From NCBI GenBank assembly GCA_016292455.1, contig JAEDIL010000057.1, forward strand, positions 1 through 11,530: a DNA stretch of 11,530 bases, in the 5' to 3' direction. The notes under the pieces were generated by a model. That model was not told the origin of the DNA and did not search any database. It saw only the letters and a list, made by a program, of their open reading frames with translations. The position numbers and the translations under genes are program-made. Source of the stretch: Clostridiaceae bacterium. Lineage in GTDB: Bacteria; Bacillota; Clostridia; Oscillospirales; Acutalibacteraceae. This document shows positions 4,753-11,530 of this stretch, in pieces (within the stretch, counting starts at the first letter, position 1; the number at the start of each line of letters is the position of its first letter).

Positions 4753-5583
4753 TCATTTGTCTGAGACGGTGATTTTCCCGCGCTCTTTTCCGCGAACGGC
4801 TCTGTCGTCAAAAACCACACGGTCAACAGCGGCAAAATAACCACTGTTTTTATATTCCTCGGAATATTGCTCTTCAATTGTTTTTAGTGCTTCTTCAAGC
4901 ACAACGGCAGCTGCAACGTCATGCTTGCAGATTCCGCTGTTCCAACAGCTGCAATTGAAATTTCCGATTTCGCCCGCCCTGTATTCGAACTCGACCTCAT
5001 AAACATTCCTGCCGAGCACCAGCGCTCTGACTCTGTTGCGGTCAAGGCAAAGATAAGCCACACTGCGTTTGTTGCAGCATTCAATGCCGCGCTCAAAAAT
5101 CTCCTTTGAAACGGCAGAAGGAAACAAGGCCTCAGTCGGAAAGAAAACGTCGTCTGTTCCTCTGACATACTCCTCTTCCTCTGCAACAGGCGGCAAGAAC
5201 CATGATCTGACTTTTTCATATGGTATAACGCTCCGGTCAAAGGCAATGAACGAATCCTTGCCGAAAAACAGTTCGCCGTTTACATGAGTGTCGGCTTTTG
5301 CAATTACCTTTTTGTAATCGGAAAGCCTGATTTTAAAGCTGCGGTTCACTTCTTCAACCCTGCCGACGAGTCCTTCAAGCTTGCCCTCAACAAAAACAAG
5401 GTCTCCTCTGCTGAGACAAAAGCAATCGTTATAATATGAGCAGGAAAAACCCCTTGCCGGAAAAAACACACTGACAACCGAACGAACAGGCTCGTCGGTT
5501 TTTGAAGACTCGGCAGCTGTGGCGGTATCTTCCGCGCTGACTGCTTTTTCGCTTTCCCCCAACAAATCAAACCCGATTCTCAC
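4753..5583 (-). CDS. Stand-alone SWIM zinc-finger protein
   Basis: This 276-residue protein carries a SWIM zinc finger, Cys211-x-Cys213-(5)-Cys219-x-His221, within a YEVEFEY strand and a following helix HDVAAAVVLEEAL, as in the SWIM family (CxC...CxH). SWIM domains bind nucleic acids or proteins, often beside SNF2 helicases or transposases; no such partner is present here. Residues 10-33 are a low-complexity Ser/Glu/Thr/Ala linker. Residues 59-94 (RGDLVFVEGKLEGLVGRVEEVNRSFKIRL and onward) look like a small beta-barrel, KOW- or SH3-like. The start is GTG, chosen because GGAGG lies about 9 bases upstream; no better ATG follows nearby. Apart from the zinc finger I do not recognise a function. 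It appears to be transcribed alone, with a hairpin 54 bases before its start. Confidence 0.8.
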   Translation of the reverse strand: MRIGFDLLGESEKAVSAEDTATAAESSKTDEPVRSVVSVFFPARGFSCSYYNDCFCLSRGDLVFVEGKLEGLVGRVEEVNRSFKIRLSDYKKVIAKADTHVNGELFFGKDSFIAFDRSVIPYEKVRSWFLPPVAEEEEYVRGTDDVFFPTEALFPSAVSKEIFERGIECCNKRSVAYLCLDRNRVRALVLGRNVYEVEFEYRAGEIGNFNCSCWNSGICKHDVAAAVVLEEALKTIEEQYSEEYKNSGYFAAVDRVVFDDRAVRGKERGKITVSDK

Positions 5584-5637
5584 TTCTATTCCTCCTTTTT
5601 TGGGTGCTTCCTTTTAACTTTTACAGGCATATATTAC

Positions 5638-5673
5638 CACAACCAAAGTCCAAAACATCGGACTTTGGTTGTG
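5638..5673. repeat. Perfect 14-base hairpin upstream of the SWIM gene
   Basis: CACAACCAAAGTCC (5638-5651) is fully complementary to GGACTTTGGTTGTG (5660-5673) around an 8-base loop. No T-tract follows on either strand. It lies 54 bases upstream of the SWIM gene's GTG, overlapping the place where its promoter should be (a weak minus-strand TGG-TAATAT is adjacent). It could be an operator, an attenuator-like structure or a terminator for the regulator gene upstream on the same strand. Confidence 0.55.
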
Positions 5674-5695
5674 ATTCTTAAAAAACGCAAAGAAA

Positions 5696-5858
5696 AAGGG
5701 GCTGTCGCATTTAGATGCAGAAAACGTTTTCTTCACCCCGAAGCTGTATATAGATACTGCGAGTGGGTGAAAAAACGGTTAAAAAAGAAAAATGCAACCA
5801 TACAATTTTGCATTTCAGCATTTTTCTTTTTGTCCTGCGCTAAATGCGACAGCCCCTT
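5696..5858. mobile_element. MITE-like element with 18-base terminal inverted repeats
   Basis: AAGGGGCTGTCGCATTTA (5696-5713) and its exact complement (5841-5858) bound a 163-base AT-rich segment without coding capacity. Inside is a further perfect 14-base inverted repeat, AAAAAGAAAAATGC (5782-5795) with GCATTTTTCTTTTT (5818-5831), a competing ATGCAA/TTGCAT pairing, and a TTCACCC/GGGTGAA pair. The ends resemble GGGGCTGTC-type termini that I associate with IS1182-like insertion sequences, so a non-autonomous derivative is the best reading. I do not see a target-site duplication. It lies 22 bases downstream of the minus-strand regulator's stop and may now act as its transcript end. Confidence 0.6.
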
Positions 5859-5879
5859 CAATTTTTACAGACAGCAAAA

Positions 5880-6266
5880 TCAGATTCCCTGCTCATTCTG
5901 AGCAAGCTTTTTGATTTCCTCAAGCACTTTTTGCTTTCTCTCGTCATGCAGAACTCTGAAATACATCAGAAGCTCTCTTTCACTTTTGTTGAGCAATGCG
6001 ATCGGATCACCATTCAGGAGATTATCGCGCGAAAAATCGGCGCCGACCTCCCTTTTCAATTCCGGGTGATTATCTTCAACACCTATGAGGTATCCGACAG
6101 AAACATTGTATATCTGAGAAAGCTTGACCAGGGTTGCGGGTGAGGGCGTTGTTACTCCGGTTTCATAAACGGTGTAGGTGGTTCTGTCAATTCCCAGAAC
6201 ATCGGCAATATTCTGTTGCGTAAGCTTGTGTTCTGTCCTTATCCTTCTCAATCGTTCATTCAACAT
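5880..6266 (-). CDS. XRE-family transcriptional regulator
   Basis: This 128-residue protein has an N-terminal Cro/C1-type helix-turn-helix at about 5-62: LTQQNIADVLGIDRTTYTVYETG contains the two helices, and LVKLSQIYNVSVGYLIG is the family's closing helix. Residues 63-92 are a variable linker, and 93-125 form a charged helical tail (KSERELLMYFRVLHDERKQKVLEEI) that may serve dimerisation, as in SinR-like or short DNA-binding repressors. The start has AAGGACGGTG before it. It has its own promoter flanked by matching half-sites, suggesting autoregulation. It follows uvrC on the same strand with no terminator between, so read-through from uvrC is possible. The regulon is unknown. Confidence 0.9.
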   Translation of the reverse strand: MLNERLRRIRTEHKLTQQNIADVLGIDRTTYTVYETGVTTPSPATLVKLSQIYNVSVGYLIGVEDNHPELKREVGADFSRDNLLNGDPIALLNKSERELLMYFRVLHDERKQKVLEEIKKLAQNEQGI

Positions 6267-6287
6267 AAAATAACACCGTCCTTCCGA

Positions 6288-6328
6288 AGTATCATACCAT
6301 AATGCTAGGATAAAATCAATATTATACT
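6288..6328 (-). promoter_or_regulatory. Promoter and likely self-operator of the XRE regulator
   Basis: The minus-strand promoter is TTGATT (6319-6314), a 17-base spacer ending in TGG, and -10 TATGAT (6296-6291), an extended -10 type. It is framed by two inverted half-sites, AGTATCATA (6288-6296) on the plus strand and AGTATAATA on the minus strand (6328-6320). They match at 8 of 9 positions and have centres 32 bases apart, about three helical turns, so they face the same side of the DNA. This layout suits a dimeric or tetrameric XRE repressor controlling its own gene. Confidence 0.55.
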
Positions 6329-6339
6329 AAAAATATCTT

Positions 6340-8202
6340 TTATTGACGTTTTTTAACCTTTTTCGCATTATTTTCCGAAAAATAGCTGAATATTGCCGCT
6401 GCATCCTTTTCGCCGATTCCGTCAACGGCGGAAAGCTCCTCTGCGCTGGCCGCCCTGATTTTGGAAACGGATTTGAAATGCTTCAACAGTTTTTCCGCTT
6501 TCTTTTTTCCTATTCCGTCAATCTCCGTCAGCTTTGTTTCAAGTGCCGACCGCGAATGTTTTTCCTTGTGATAGGTTATTGCAAAGCGATGAACCTCCTC
6601 CTGAATTGAGGAAATCAGCGTAAAAACGCGTCTTCCGGAGCGAATTTCAATTTCCTGACCGTCCTTTGTGATTGCACGCGTTTTATGCTTGTTATCTTTG
6701 ACCATTCCAAGAACGGGAATTTCAAGTCCGAAGGCTTCAACAACAGGTCTGACCGCATTGACCTGACCCGTTCCGCCGTCGAGCAGAATAAGGTCAGGCA
6801 ATTTTCCGAAGCCTTCACCGCTTTCTTTTTCCTCCTCATAGCGGTTGAGACGGCGGCTGATGACCTCTTTCATTGAGCCGTAATCATCCTGACCGTCAAA
6901 GCCTTTGATTGAAAAACGCTTATATGCCTTTTTTAACGGGCGCGCATTTTTGAAAACCACCATTCCGGCAACATTGTCCGAGCCGGCGGTGTGTGAAATG
7001 TCGTACGCTTCAATATATTCCGGTGCTTTTGAAAGACCGAGCATTTTTGCCATTTCGTCAAGAACTGCTGTTTCCTCACCCTTTCTGCCAAGGTATTCCC
7101 CAAGCTTCTGAGAAGCATTGGCAAGGCACATCTGAGTAAGCTTCAGCCCCTCGCCTCTCTGCGGAACAAGCAGTTCAACCTTTTTTTGCCGCCTTTCTTC
7201 AAGAAAACGGACAAGAAGCTCCATGTCCTGCGCCTCGCCGTCAAGGAGAATTTTTGACGGAACGGGGCGATTCATTGAATAATAAGACAAAATCAGCGAC
7301 CGGCGCATTTCTTCCAGCTCCTCGGAGCAATCAAAAATGAAATGCTCCGTTCTGCAAAGCAGACCATTCTGAAAATTCAGAACGGCAAGACACGCCTTAT
7401 CCGCACTCTGCGCAACGGCAAAAACGTCCTGAACCGATTTTGAGGAAAGCACAACCTTCTGCTTTCCCGCAATGCGCTCAACAGCGCGGATTCTGTCGCG
7501 CAGCTTTGCAGCTTTTTCAAATTCAAGGTTTTCGGCCGCCTGCTCCATTTGGCTTTGAAGCTCCTTCAAAGCGGTTTTACTGCCGCCCTTAATGAACTCC
7601 ACCGCCTCGTCAACGCTCTGTTCATACTCCGCCTGACTGATTTTTCCGGCGCAGGGAGCGCTGCATTTTGAAATGAAATAATTCAGGCATGGGCGGCTTT
7701 TTTTGATGTCGCGCGGAAAAACCTTTGAGCAGGTGGGGAGCTTAAAAATTTCCTTTGCCTGCTCAACCGCCTGCGTAACCGAAAAGTTTCCCGTATACGG
7801 ACCGATGTAGCGCGCGTTTTTGTCATCCTTGCGGAAAACCGCGCTGATGTTGCCCCACGGGTGCGGCTTGATTTTGATATAGCTGTATCCCTTGTCATCT
7901 TTGAGCAGAATATTGTATTTCGGCATGTTCTGCTTGATAAGGCTGCATTCAAGAACAAGCGCTTCAAATTCACTGTCGGTGAGAATATAGTCAAAATCGG
8001 CAACGTTTTCAACCATTTTGCGCACCTTCGGAGCGTGGTTAGTCTGCGAGCCGAAATACTGACTGACTCGGTTTTTGAGTGCCTTGGCTTTGCCTATATA
8101 TATGATTTTTCCGTTTTTGTTTTTCATGATATACACGCCCGGCGTGAGAGGAAGTTTCATTGCCTTGTCCCGCAAGGCGCGGAGTTTCGGGTCAATAGCC
8201 AT
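6340..8202 (-). CDS. uvrC: Excinuclease ABC subunit UvrC
   Basis: This 620-residue protein is full length for UvrC, the nuclease that makes both incisions around a DNA lesion handed over by UvrA and UvrB. Domains in order: the GIY-YIG endonuclease at about 16-95 (GVY at 22, YIGKAK at 35), four cysteines at 158, 172, 180 and 184 as in UvrC iron-sulfur clusters, and the UVR motif for UvrB binding at about 205-245. Next come the RNase H-like endonuclease with Asp401 (YDISH), Asp475 (LLDGGTGQ) and His538 (VHRFA), then a tandem helix-hairpin-helix at about 560-610. I chose the ATG at 8202 (GGTGA upstream); a GTG at 8220 would add six residues but has no clear ribosome binding site. It is divergent from the fucose operon. 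Confidence 0.97.
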   Translation of the reverse strand: MAIDPKLRALRDKAMKLPLTPGVYIMKNKNGKIIYIGKAKALKNRVSQYFGSQTNHAPKVRKMVENVADFDYILTDSEFEALVLECSLIKQNMPKYNILLKDDKGYSYIKIKPHPWGNISAVFRKDDKNARYIGPYTGNFSVTQAVEQAKEIFKLPTCSKVFPRDIKKSRPCLNYFISKCSAPCAGKISQAEYEQSVDEAVEFIKGGSKTALKELQSQMEQAAENLEFEKAAKLRDRIRAVERIAGKQKVVLSSKSVQDVFAVAQSADKACLAVLNFQNGLLCRTEHFIFDCSEELEEMRRSLILSYYSMNRPVPSKILLDGEAQDMELLVRFLEERRQKKVELLVPQRGEGLKLTQMCLANASQKLGEYLGRKGEETAVLDEMAKMLGLSKAPEYIEAYDISHTAGSDNVAGMVVFKNARPLKKAYKRFSIKGFDGQDDYGSMKEVISRRLNRYEEEKESGEGFGKLPDLILLDGGTGQVNAVRPVVEAFGLEIPVLGMVKDNKHKTRAITKDGQEIEIRSGRRVFTLISSIQEEVHRFAITYHKEKHSRSALETKLTEIDGIGKKKAEKLLKHFKSVSKIRAASAEELSAVDGIGEKDAAAIFSYFSENNAKKVKKRQ

Positions 8203-8244
8203 TGTTTCACCGACTTTCACATTTTGATGTATCCGTTCATTTCT

Positions 8245-8273
8245 ATTTTACCACCCGAAGCTCTGCCGCGCAA
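8245..8273 (-). promoter_or_regulatory. Promoter of uvrC
   Basis: On the minus strand, TTGCGC (8273-8268), a 17-base spacer ending in TGG and TAAAAT (8250-8245) form an extended -10 promoter. Transcription would start near 8238, leaving a leader of about 36 bases to the chosen ATG. I see no LexA-type SOS box (GAAC-N4-GTTC) here. Confidence 0.5.
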
Positions 8274-8304
8274 CAGGAAAAATCACCGTTTTTCTTTTTT
8301 ATGC

Positions 8305-8333
8305 TTTACATAGCTTTTGAGAATCTGTATAAT
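8305..8333 (+). promoter_or_regulatory. Promoter of the fucAUI operon
   Basis: TTTACA (8305-8310), a 17-base spacer and perfect TATAAT (8328-8333) precede fucA. The start would be near 8340, about 32 bases before the ATG, and the leader contains AAGGAGG at 8358-8364. Confidence 0.75.
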
Positions 8334-8345
8334 CGTTATATACAG
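8325..8345. promoter_or_regulatory. Palindrome over the -10 of the fucose promoter, candidate operator
   Basis: CTGTATA (8325-8331) and TATACAG (8339-8345) form perfect 7-base arms around ATCGTTA, covering the -10 and the transcription start. A repressor here would block initiation, as expected for fucose-inducible expression. The regulator is not in the window and the site does not match the usual cre (CcpA) consensus. Function is inferred from position and symmetry. Confidence 0.45.
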
Positions 8346-8371
8346 CTGTCTTACCGCAAGGAGGTTATGAA

Positions 8372-9061
8372 ATGGACTTGAAACTTATTAAAGATCAGAT
8401 CTGTGACGTGTGCCACAAAATGTGGCAGCTCGGCTGGGTGGCCGCCAACGACGGCAATGTCTCCGTAAAGCTTCCGGACGGAACAATACTTGCAACCCCG
8501 ACCGGCATGAGCAAAAGCTTCATCACTCCCGACAAACTTGTGAGAATCAACGACAAAGGAGAAATTCTTGAAGGTGTAAAGGGGCTCAGACCGTCTTCCG
8601 AAATCAAGATGCACCTTTGCTGCTACCGTGAACGCGGGGATGTCGGCGCGGTTCTTCACGCACACCCGCCAACAGCAACCGGCTTTGCAATTGCCAACAA
8701 AGCTCTTGACGAATACACAATGATTGAATCTGTCATTGCAATCGGCTCTGTTCCCGTGACACCCTACGGCACTCCCTCAACTGATGAGGTCCCCGAAGCT
8801 ATCACGCCTTACCTTCAGGAGCATGATGTAATGCTCCTTCAGAACCACGGCGCACTGACCGTCGGTTCAGACCTTATCACTGCCTATTACAGAATGGAAA
8901 CTCTTGAGCTTTTTGCAAAAATTTCGCTCAACGCCCATCTTCTCGGCGGTGCTCAGGAGATTTCAAGGGAAAACATTGACAGACTCTGCTCCATGCGCGC
9001 CCAATACGGCGTAACAGGAAAGCACCCCGGCTACAAAAAATACCCGAACGGACAAAACTGA
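8372..9061 (+). CDS. fucA: L-fuculose-1-phosphate aldolase (class II aldolase)
   Basis: This 229-residue zinc-dependent class II aldolase of the FucA/AraD family splits L-fuculose-1-phosphate into DHAP and L-lactaldehyde. The zinc ligands are His96 and His98 in HAHPP and His159 in QNHGAL, and Glu77 in PSSEIKMH is the catalytic acid/base. Phosphate-binding loops are visible as GN at 28-29, TPTG at 42-45 and SS at 75-76, which supports a phosphorylated substrate rather than a free sugar. The length fits FucA (about 215 in E. coli). The ATG follows AAGGAGG by 7 bases. First gene of the operon; fucU begins 17 bases after the stop. RhaD- or AraD-like specificity is the alternative, but the fucU-fucI context favours fucose. 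Confidence 0.92.
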   Translation: MDLKLIKDQICDVCHKMWQLGWVAANDGNVSVKLPDGTILATPTGMSKSFITPDKLVRINDKGEILEGVKGLRPSSEIKMHLCCYRERGDVGAVLHAHPPTATGFAIANKALDEYTMIESVIAIGSVPVTPYGTPSTDEVPEAITPYLQEHDVMLLQNHGALTVGSDLITAYYRMETLELFAKISLNAHLLGGAQEISRENIDRLCSMRAQYGVTGKHPGYKKYPNGQN

Positions 9062-9077
9062 GCACAGGAGGTTCATT

Positions 9078-9512
9078 ATGCTCAAACATATACCCCCCGT
9101 TTTATCTCCGGAACTTTTGAAGGTACTTATGGAAATGGGTCACGGCGATGAAATAGTCATTGCAGACGGCAACTTTCCCTCTGCCGCAATTGCACAAAGA
9201 CTTATCCGTCTTGACGGCCACGGCGTTCCGGAGATTCTTGAAGCTGTCATGCGTTTTTTCCCGCTCGACTCGTACACCGAAAAGCCGGTTGCCCTCATGC
9301 AGGTTGTTCCCGGCGATCCGGCTGTGCCCGTAATCTGGGATGAATACCGCAGGATTCTCAGAAAGGCAGAGCCCGGAAACTGCGAAATTGAATTTGTTGA
9401 GCGTTTTGCATTCTATGAGAGGGCAAAAAAGGCGTACGCGGTTATTGCAACCGGAGAAACCGCAATTTACGCAAATGTTCTTCTCAAAAAGGGCGTTGTT
9501 CTGCCCGAATAA
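9078..9512 (+). CDS. fucU: L-fucose mutarotase (RbsD/FucU family)
   Basis: This 144-residue protein matches FucU in length and motifs. His22 lies in MGHGDEIVIADGNFP (20-34), the active-site signature of the RbsD/FucU fold. The C-terminal FVERFAFYERAKKAYAVIATGE (from about 106) followed by YAN at 131-133 is typical of FucU rather than RbsD. It interconverts alpha- and beta-L-fucose and so supplies the anomer used by the isomerase. An AGGAGG ribosome binding site precedes the ATG by 8 bases. It is cotranscribed between fucA and fucI. Confidence 0.92.
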   Translation: MLKHIPPVLSPELLKVLMEMGHGDEIVIADGNFPSAAIAQRLIRLDGHGVPEILEAVMRFFPLDSYTEKPVALMQVVPGDPAVPVIWDEYRRILRKAEPGNCEIEFVERFAFYERAKKAYAVIATGETAIYANVLLKKGVVLPE

Positions 9513-9549
9513 GACAGTAAATAATTATTTCAGAAAGTGAGTGAAACCT

Positions 9550-11349
9550 ATGTATCCGAGAATCGGCATCAGACCCGTTATTGACGGAAGACAGTTCGGC
9601 GTCCGCGAAGACCTTGAAGAACAAACCATGAACATGGCGAACGCCGCAAAAAAGCTTATTGAAAAGAATCTGCGCTATTGTGACGGAACACCCGTTGAAT
9701 GTGTAATTTCACCGACAACAATCGGCGGCGGCGCAGAAGCCTATGAGTGCGAAGCATTTTTCCGAACCCAAAATGTCTGCGCAACCCTTTCGGTCACTCC
9801 CTGCTGGTGCTACGGCAGCGAAACCATGGATCTCAACCCGCTGACCATAAAAGCCGTCTGGGGCTTTAACGGAACCGAACGTCCCGGTGCGGTTTATCTT
9901 GCCGCCTGCATGGCCGCACACGCGCAGCGCGGTCTTCCGGCGTTTTCAATCTACGGCAGAGACGTTCAGGACAGAGACTCAACCGAAGTACCCTCAGACG
10001 TCCGCGAAAAGATTCTCCGCTTTGCAAAATGCGCAATAGCTGTCGGAACAATGCGCGACAAAGCCTACGTCGGACTCGGAAGCGTTTCAATGGGCATTGC
10101 GGGCTCCTACTGCAACTCAGACTTTTTCCAGAACTATCTCGGCATCCGGGCGGAGTGGGTTGACCTGACCGAAATTCTCCGCCGGATACATCTTGGCATA
10201 TACGACCATGAGGAATACGAAAAAGCTCTAAAATGGGTCAAGGAAAACTGCCGCGAGGGTTATGATGTGAACACGGAAGTTCCCGAGGACAATGAAATTG
10301 ATCCTTTCGGAATCAAAAAGCCGCGCACCGCAGAGGAAAAGGCAAAGGAATGGGAATTCATCGTCAAATTCACTCTCATTGTTCAGGACATCTTCTTCGG
10401 CAACAAAAAGCTGCTTGAAATGGGCTGGAAAGAAGAAAGCCGCGGCAGAAACGCGGTTCTCGGCGGCTTTCAGGGTCAGCGAATGTGGACGGACTGGCTG
10501 CCGAACGGAGATTTCACCGAAGCAATTATGAATTCAAGCTTCAACTGGAACGGCAAAAAGGAGCCGGCAATTCTTGCAACCGAAAACGACGGACTCAACG
10601 GAACGGCAATGCTTTTCGGCAAGCTGCTGACCGGCGGCGCAACGGTTTTTGCAGATGTCCGCACCTATTGGAGCCCGGAAGCGGTCAAGCGTGTTACGGG
10701 TGTTGAACCGACAGGAAAAGCTGCAAACGGCTTTATTCACCTCATCAACAGCGGAGCTGCCGCTCTTGACGGTACGGGAGAAAGCTCCTATGACGGTGAA
10801 CACGGCGTTATGAAACCCTGGTGGGACGTTACCGACAAAGACATCAGGGCAATGCTTGACGCAACTGACTGGGCACCGGCTAACCTCGGCTACTTCCGCG
10901 GCGGCGGTTTTTCCTCACATTTCCGCACCCGCGCCCAGATGCCTGTTACAATGATACGGGTCAACATTCTCAACGGCACACAGCCGCTGCTTCAGATTGC
11001 AGAAGGCTATACGGTTGACCTGCCGGACGAAATCCACAATCCGCTTGACGCAAGAACCGACAAAACCTGGCCGACAACATGGTTCGTTCCAAACCTCACC
11101 GGTGAAGGCGCGTTCAAAGATGTTTATCAGGTTATGGCAAACTGGGGTGCAAACCACGGCTGCCTCGCCTACGGTCACATCGGCGCCGACCTCATCACGC
11201 TCGCAAGTATGCTGAGAATTCCCGTTTCAATGCACAATGTTGATGAAAGCAGGATTTACCGTCCGCACACATGGAGTGCTTTCGGAACCAAGGACCTTGA
11301 AAGTGCAGACTACCGTGCCTGTGAAACCTATGGTCCGATGTACAAATAA
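9550..11349 (+). CDS. fucI: L-fucose isomerase
   Basis: This 599-residue protein is full length for FucI, the Mn-dependent ketol isomerase converting L-fucose to L-fuculose. The N-terminus PRIGIRPVIDGR followed by VREDLEEQTMNMA matches the family from its start. Metal-binding residues are Glu345 in LATENDG, Asp369 in FADVRTYWSPEA and His543 in AYGHIGADL. The ATG at 9550 is preferred because the family's conserved region starts there; an in-frame GTG at 9541 adds three residues. The ribosome binding site is weak (AGTGAG), unlike those of fucA and fucU. The gene lies 37 bases after fucU and ends just before a strong terminator. FucI enzymes often also act on D-arabinose. Confidence 0.97.
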   Translation: MYPRIGIRPVIDGRQFGVREDLEEQTMNMANAAKKLIEKNLRYCDGTPVECVISPTTIGGGAEAYECEAFFRTQNVCATLSVTPCWCYGSETMDLNPLTIKAVWGFNGTERPGAVYLAACMAAHAQRGLPAFSIYGRDVQDRDSTEVPSDVREKILRFAKCAIAVGTMRDKAYVGLGSVSMGIAGSYCNSDFFQNYLGIRAEWVDLTEILRRIHLGIYDHEEYEKALKWVKENCREGYDVNTEVPEDNEIDPFGIKKPRTAEEKAKEWEFIVKFTLIVQDIFFGNKKLLEMGWKEESRGRNAVLGGFQGQRMWTDWLPNGDFTEAIMNSSFNWNGKKEPAILATENDGLNGTAMLFGKLLTGGATVFADVRTYWSPEAVKRVTGVEPTGKAANGFIHLINSGAAALDGTGESSYDGEHGVMKPWWDVTDKDIRAMLDATDWAPANLGYFRGGGFSSHFRTRAQMPVTMIRVNILNGTQPLLQIAEGYTVDLPDEIHNPLDARTDKTWPTTWFVPNLTGEGAFKDVYQVMANWGANHGCLAYGHIGADLITLASMLRIPVSMHNVDESRIYRPHTWSAFGTKDLESADYRACETYGPMYK

Positions 11350-11357
11350 ATAAGCCT

Positions 11358-11415
11358 GACCCGATATATTTCTCTGACGCGTTTCAAGGCTCAGAAAAAT
11401 ATACCGGGTCTTTTT
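11358..11415 (+). terminator. Rho-independent terminator of the fucAUI operon
   Basis: GACCCG-ATATATTT-CTCTGA (11358-11377) pairs with TCAGAAAAATATACCGGGTC (11391-11410) in a 20-base stem with two mismatches and a 13-base loop, followed at once by TTTTT. It ends the operon 9 bases after fucI. The remaining 115 bases to the window edge are AT-rich, with no gene I can support. Confidence 0.88.
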
Positions 11416-11530
11416 AAAAAGATTTATCGGCGTTTTGCTTTTTCAGCTATATGATTGCATTCGTGCAAAAAAAGAGCAGCCTATGAATCAAATAGTCAGC
11501 TTTTGAAAACTTAAAAATGATATTTTGGAA

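Noticed and set aside
8203..8220. Upstream GTG start for uvrC
   Set aside because: It has no clear ribosome binding site and would leave a leader of only about 18 bases; retained as an alternative.
8281..8345. cre (CcpA) site in the fucose promoter region
   Set aside because: The palindrome over the -10 does not fit the usual cre consensus closely enough to call.

Overview
The window looks like a chromosomal segment of an endospore-forming, gut-type Clostridia (Oscillospirales/Ruminococcaceae-like is my best guess, inferred and not searched). The grounds are a complete spoIIAA-spoIIAB-sigF sporulation operon, an L-fucose utilisation operon typical of gut commensals, strong AGGAGG-type ribosome binding sites, sigma-A-like promoters and a moderate base composition. 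I see no phage, plasmid, CRISPR or defence genes. The only mobile-element signature is one short non-coding element with perfect terminal inverted repeats.

Layout, left to right. (1) 1-412: a tRNA-Ser(GGA) on the minus strand, cut at its 3' end by the window edge, with a good promoter, then about 275 bases without genes that hold three inverted repeats. (2) 413-820, minus: a small secreted chagasin-type (I42) protease inhibitor with its own promoter. (3) 979-3328, plus: an unrecognised 258-residue protein preceded by a sequence resembling a sigma-E promoter, then the forespore switch genes spoIIAA, spoIIAB and sigF; sigF starts with TTG and encodes an N-terminally short protein. (4) 3391-4644: a divergent pair, a Nudix (MutT-type) hydrolase on the minus strand and a cytosolic glycerophosphodiester phosphodiesterase on the plus strand, each with a clear promoter. 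(5) 4645-5879: a long hairpin, a stand-alone SWIM zinc-finger protein on the minus strand, a second perfect hairpin and the 163-base MITE-like element. (6) 5880-8202, minus: an XRE-type repressor with a promoter framed by likely self-operator half-sites, and uvrC. (7) 8305-11415, plus: a promoter with an overlapping palindrome, then fucA (aldolase), fucU (mutarotase), fucI (isomerase) and a strong terminator.

How the genes work together: SpoIIAA, SpoIIAB and SigF form the classic partner-switching module that restricts sigma-F to the forespore. FucU and FucI convert L-fucose to L-fuculose, and FucA cleaves L-fuculose-1-phosphate to DHAP and L-lactaldehyde. The fuculokinase between these steps, the transporter and a regulator gene are not in the window. 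UvrC and the Nudix enzyme are nucleic-acid and nucleotide maintenance functions. Most of the window is ordinary core genome. The points most worth a second look are the possible sigma-E-driven unknown gene before the spoIIA operon, the short SigF, the MITE-like element, the operator-like palindromes and the long hairpins that lack the T-tract of a normal terminator.
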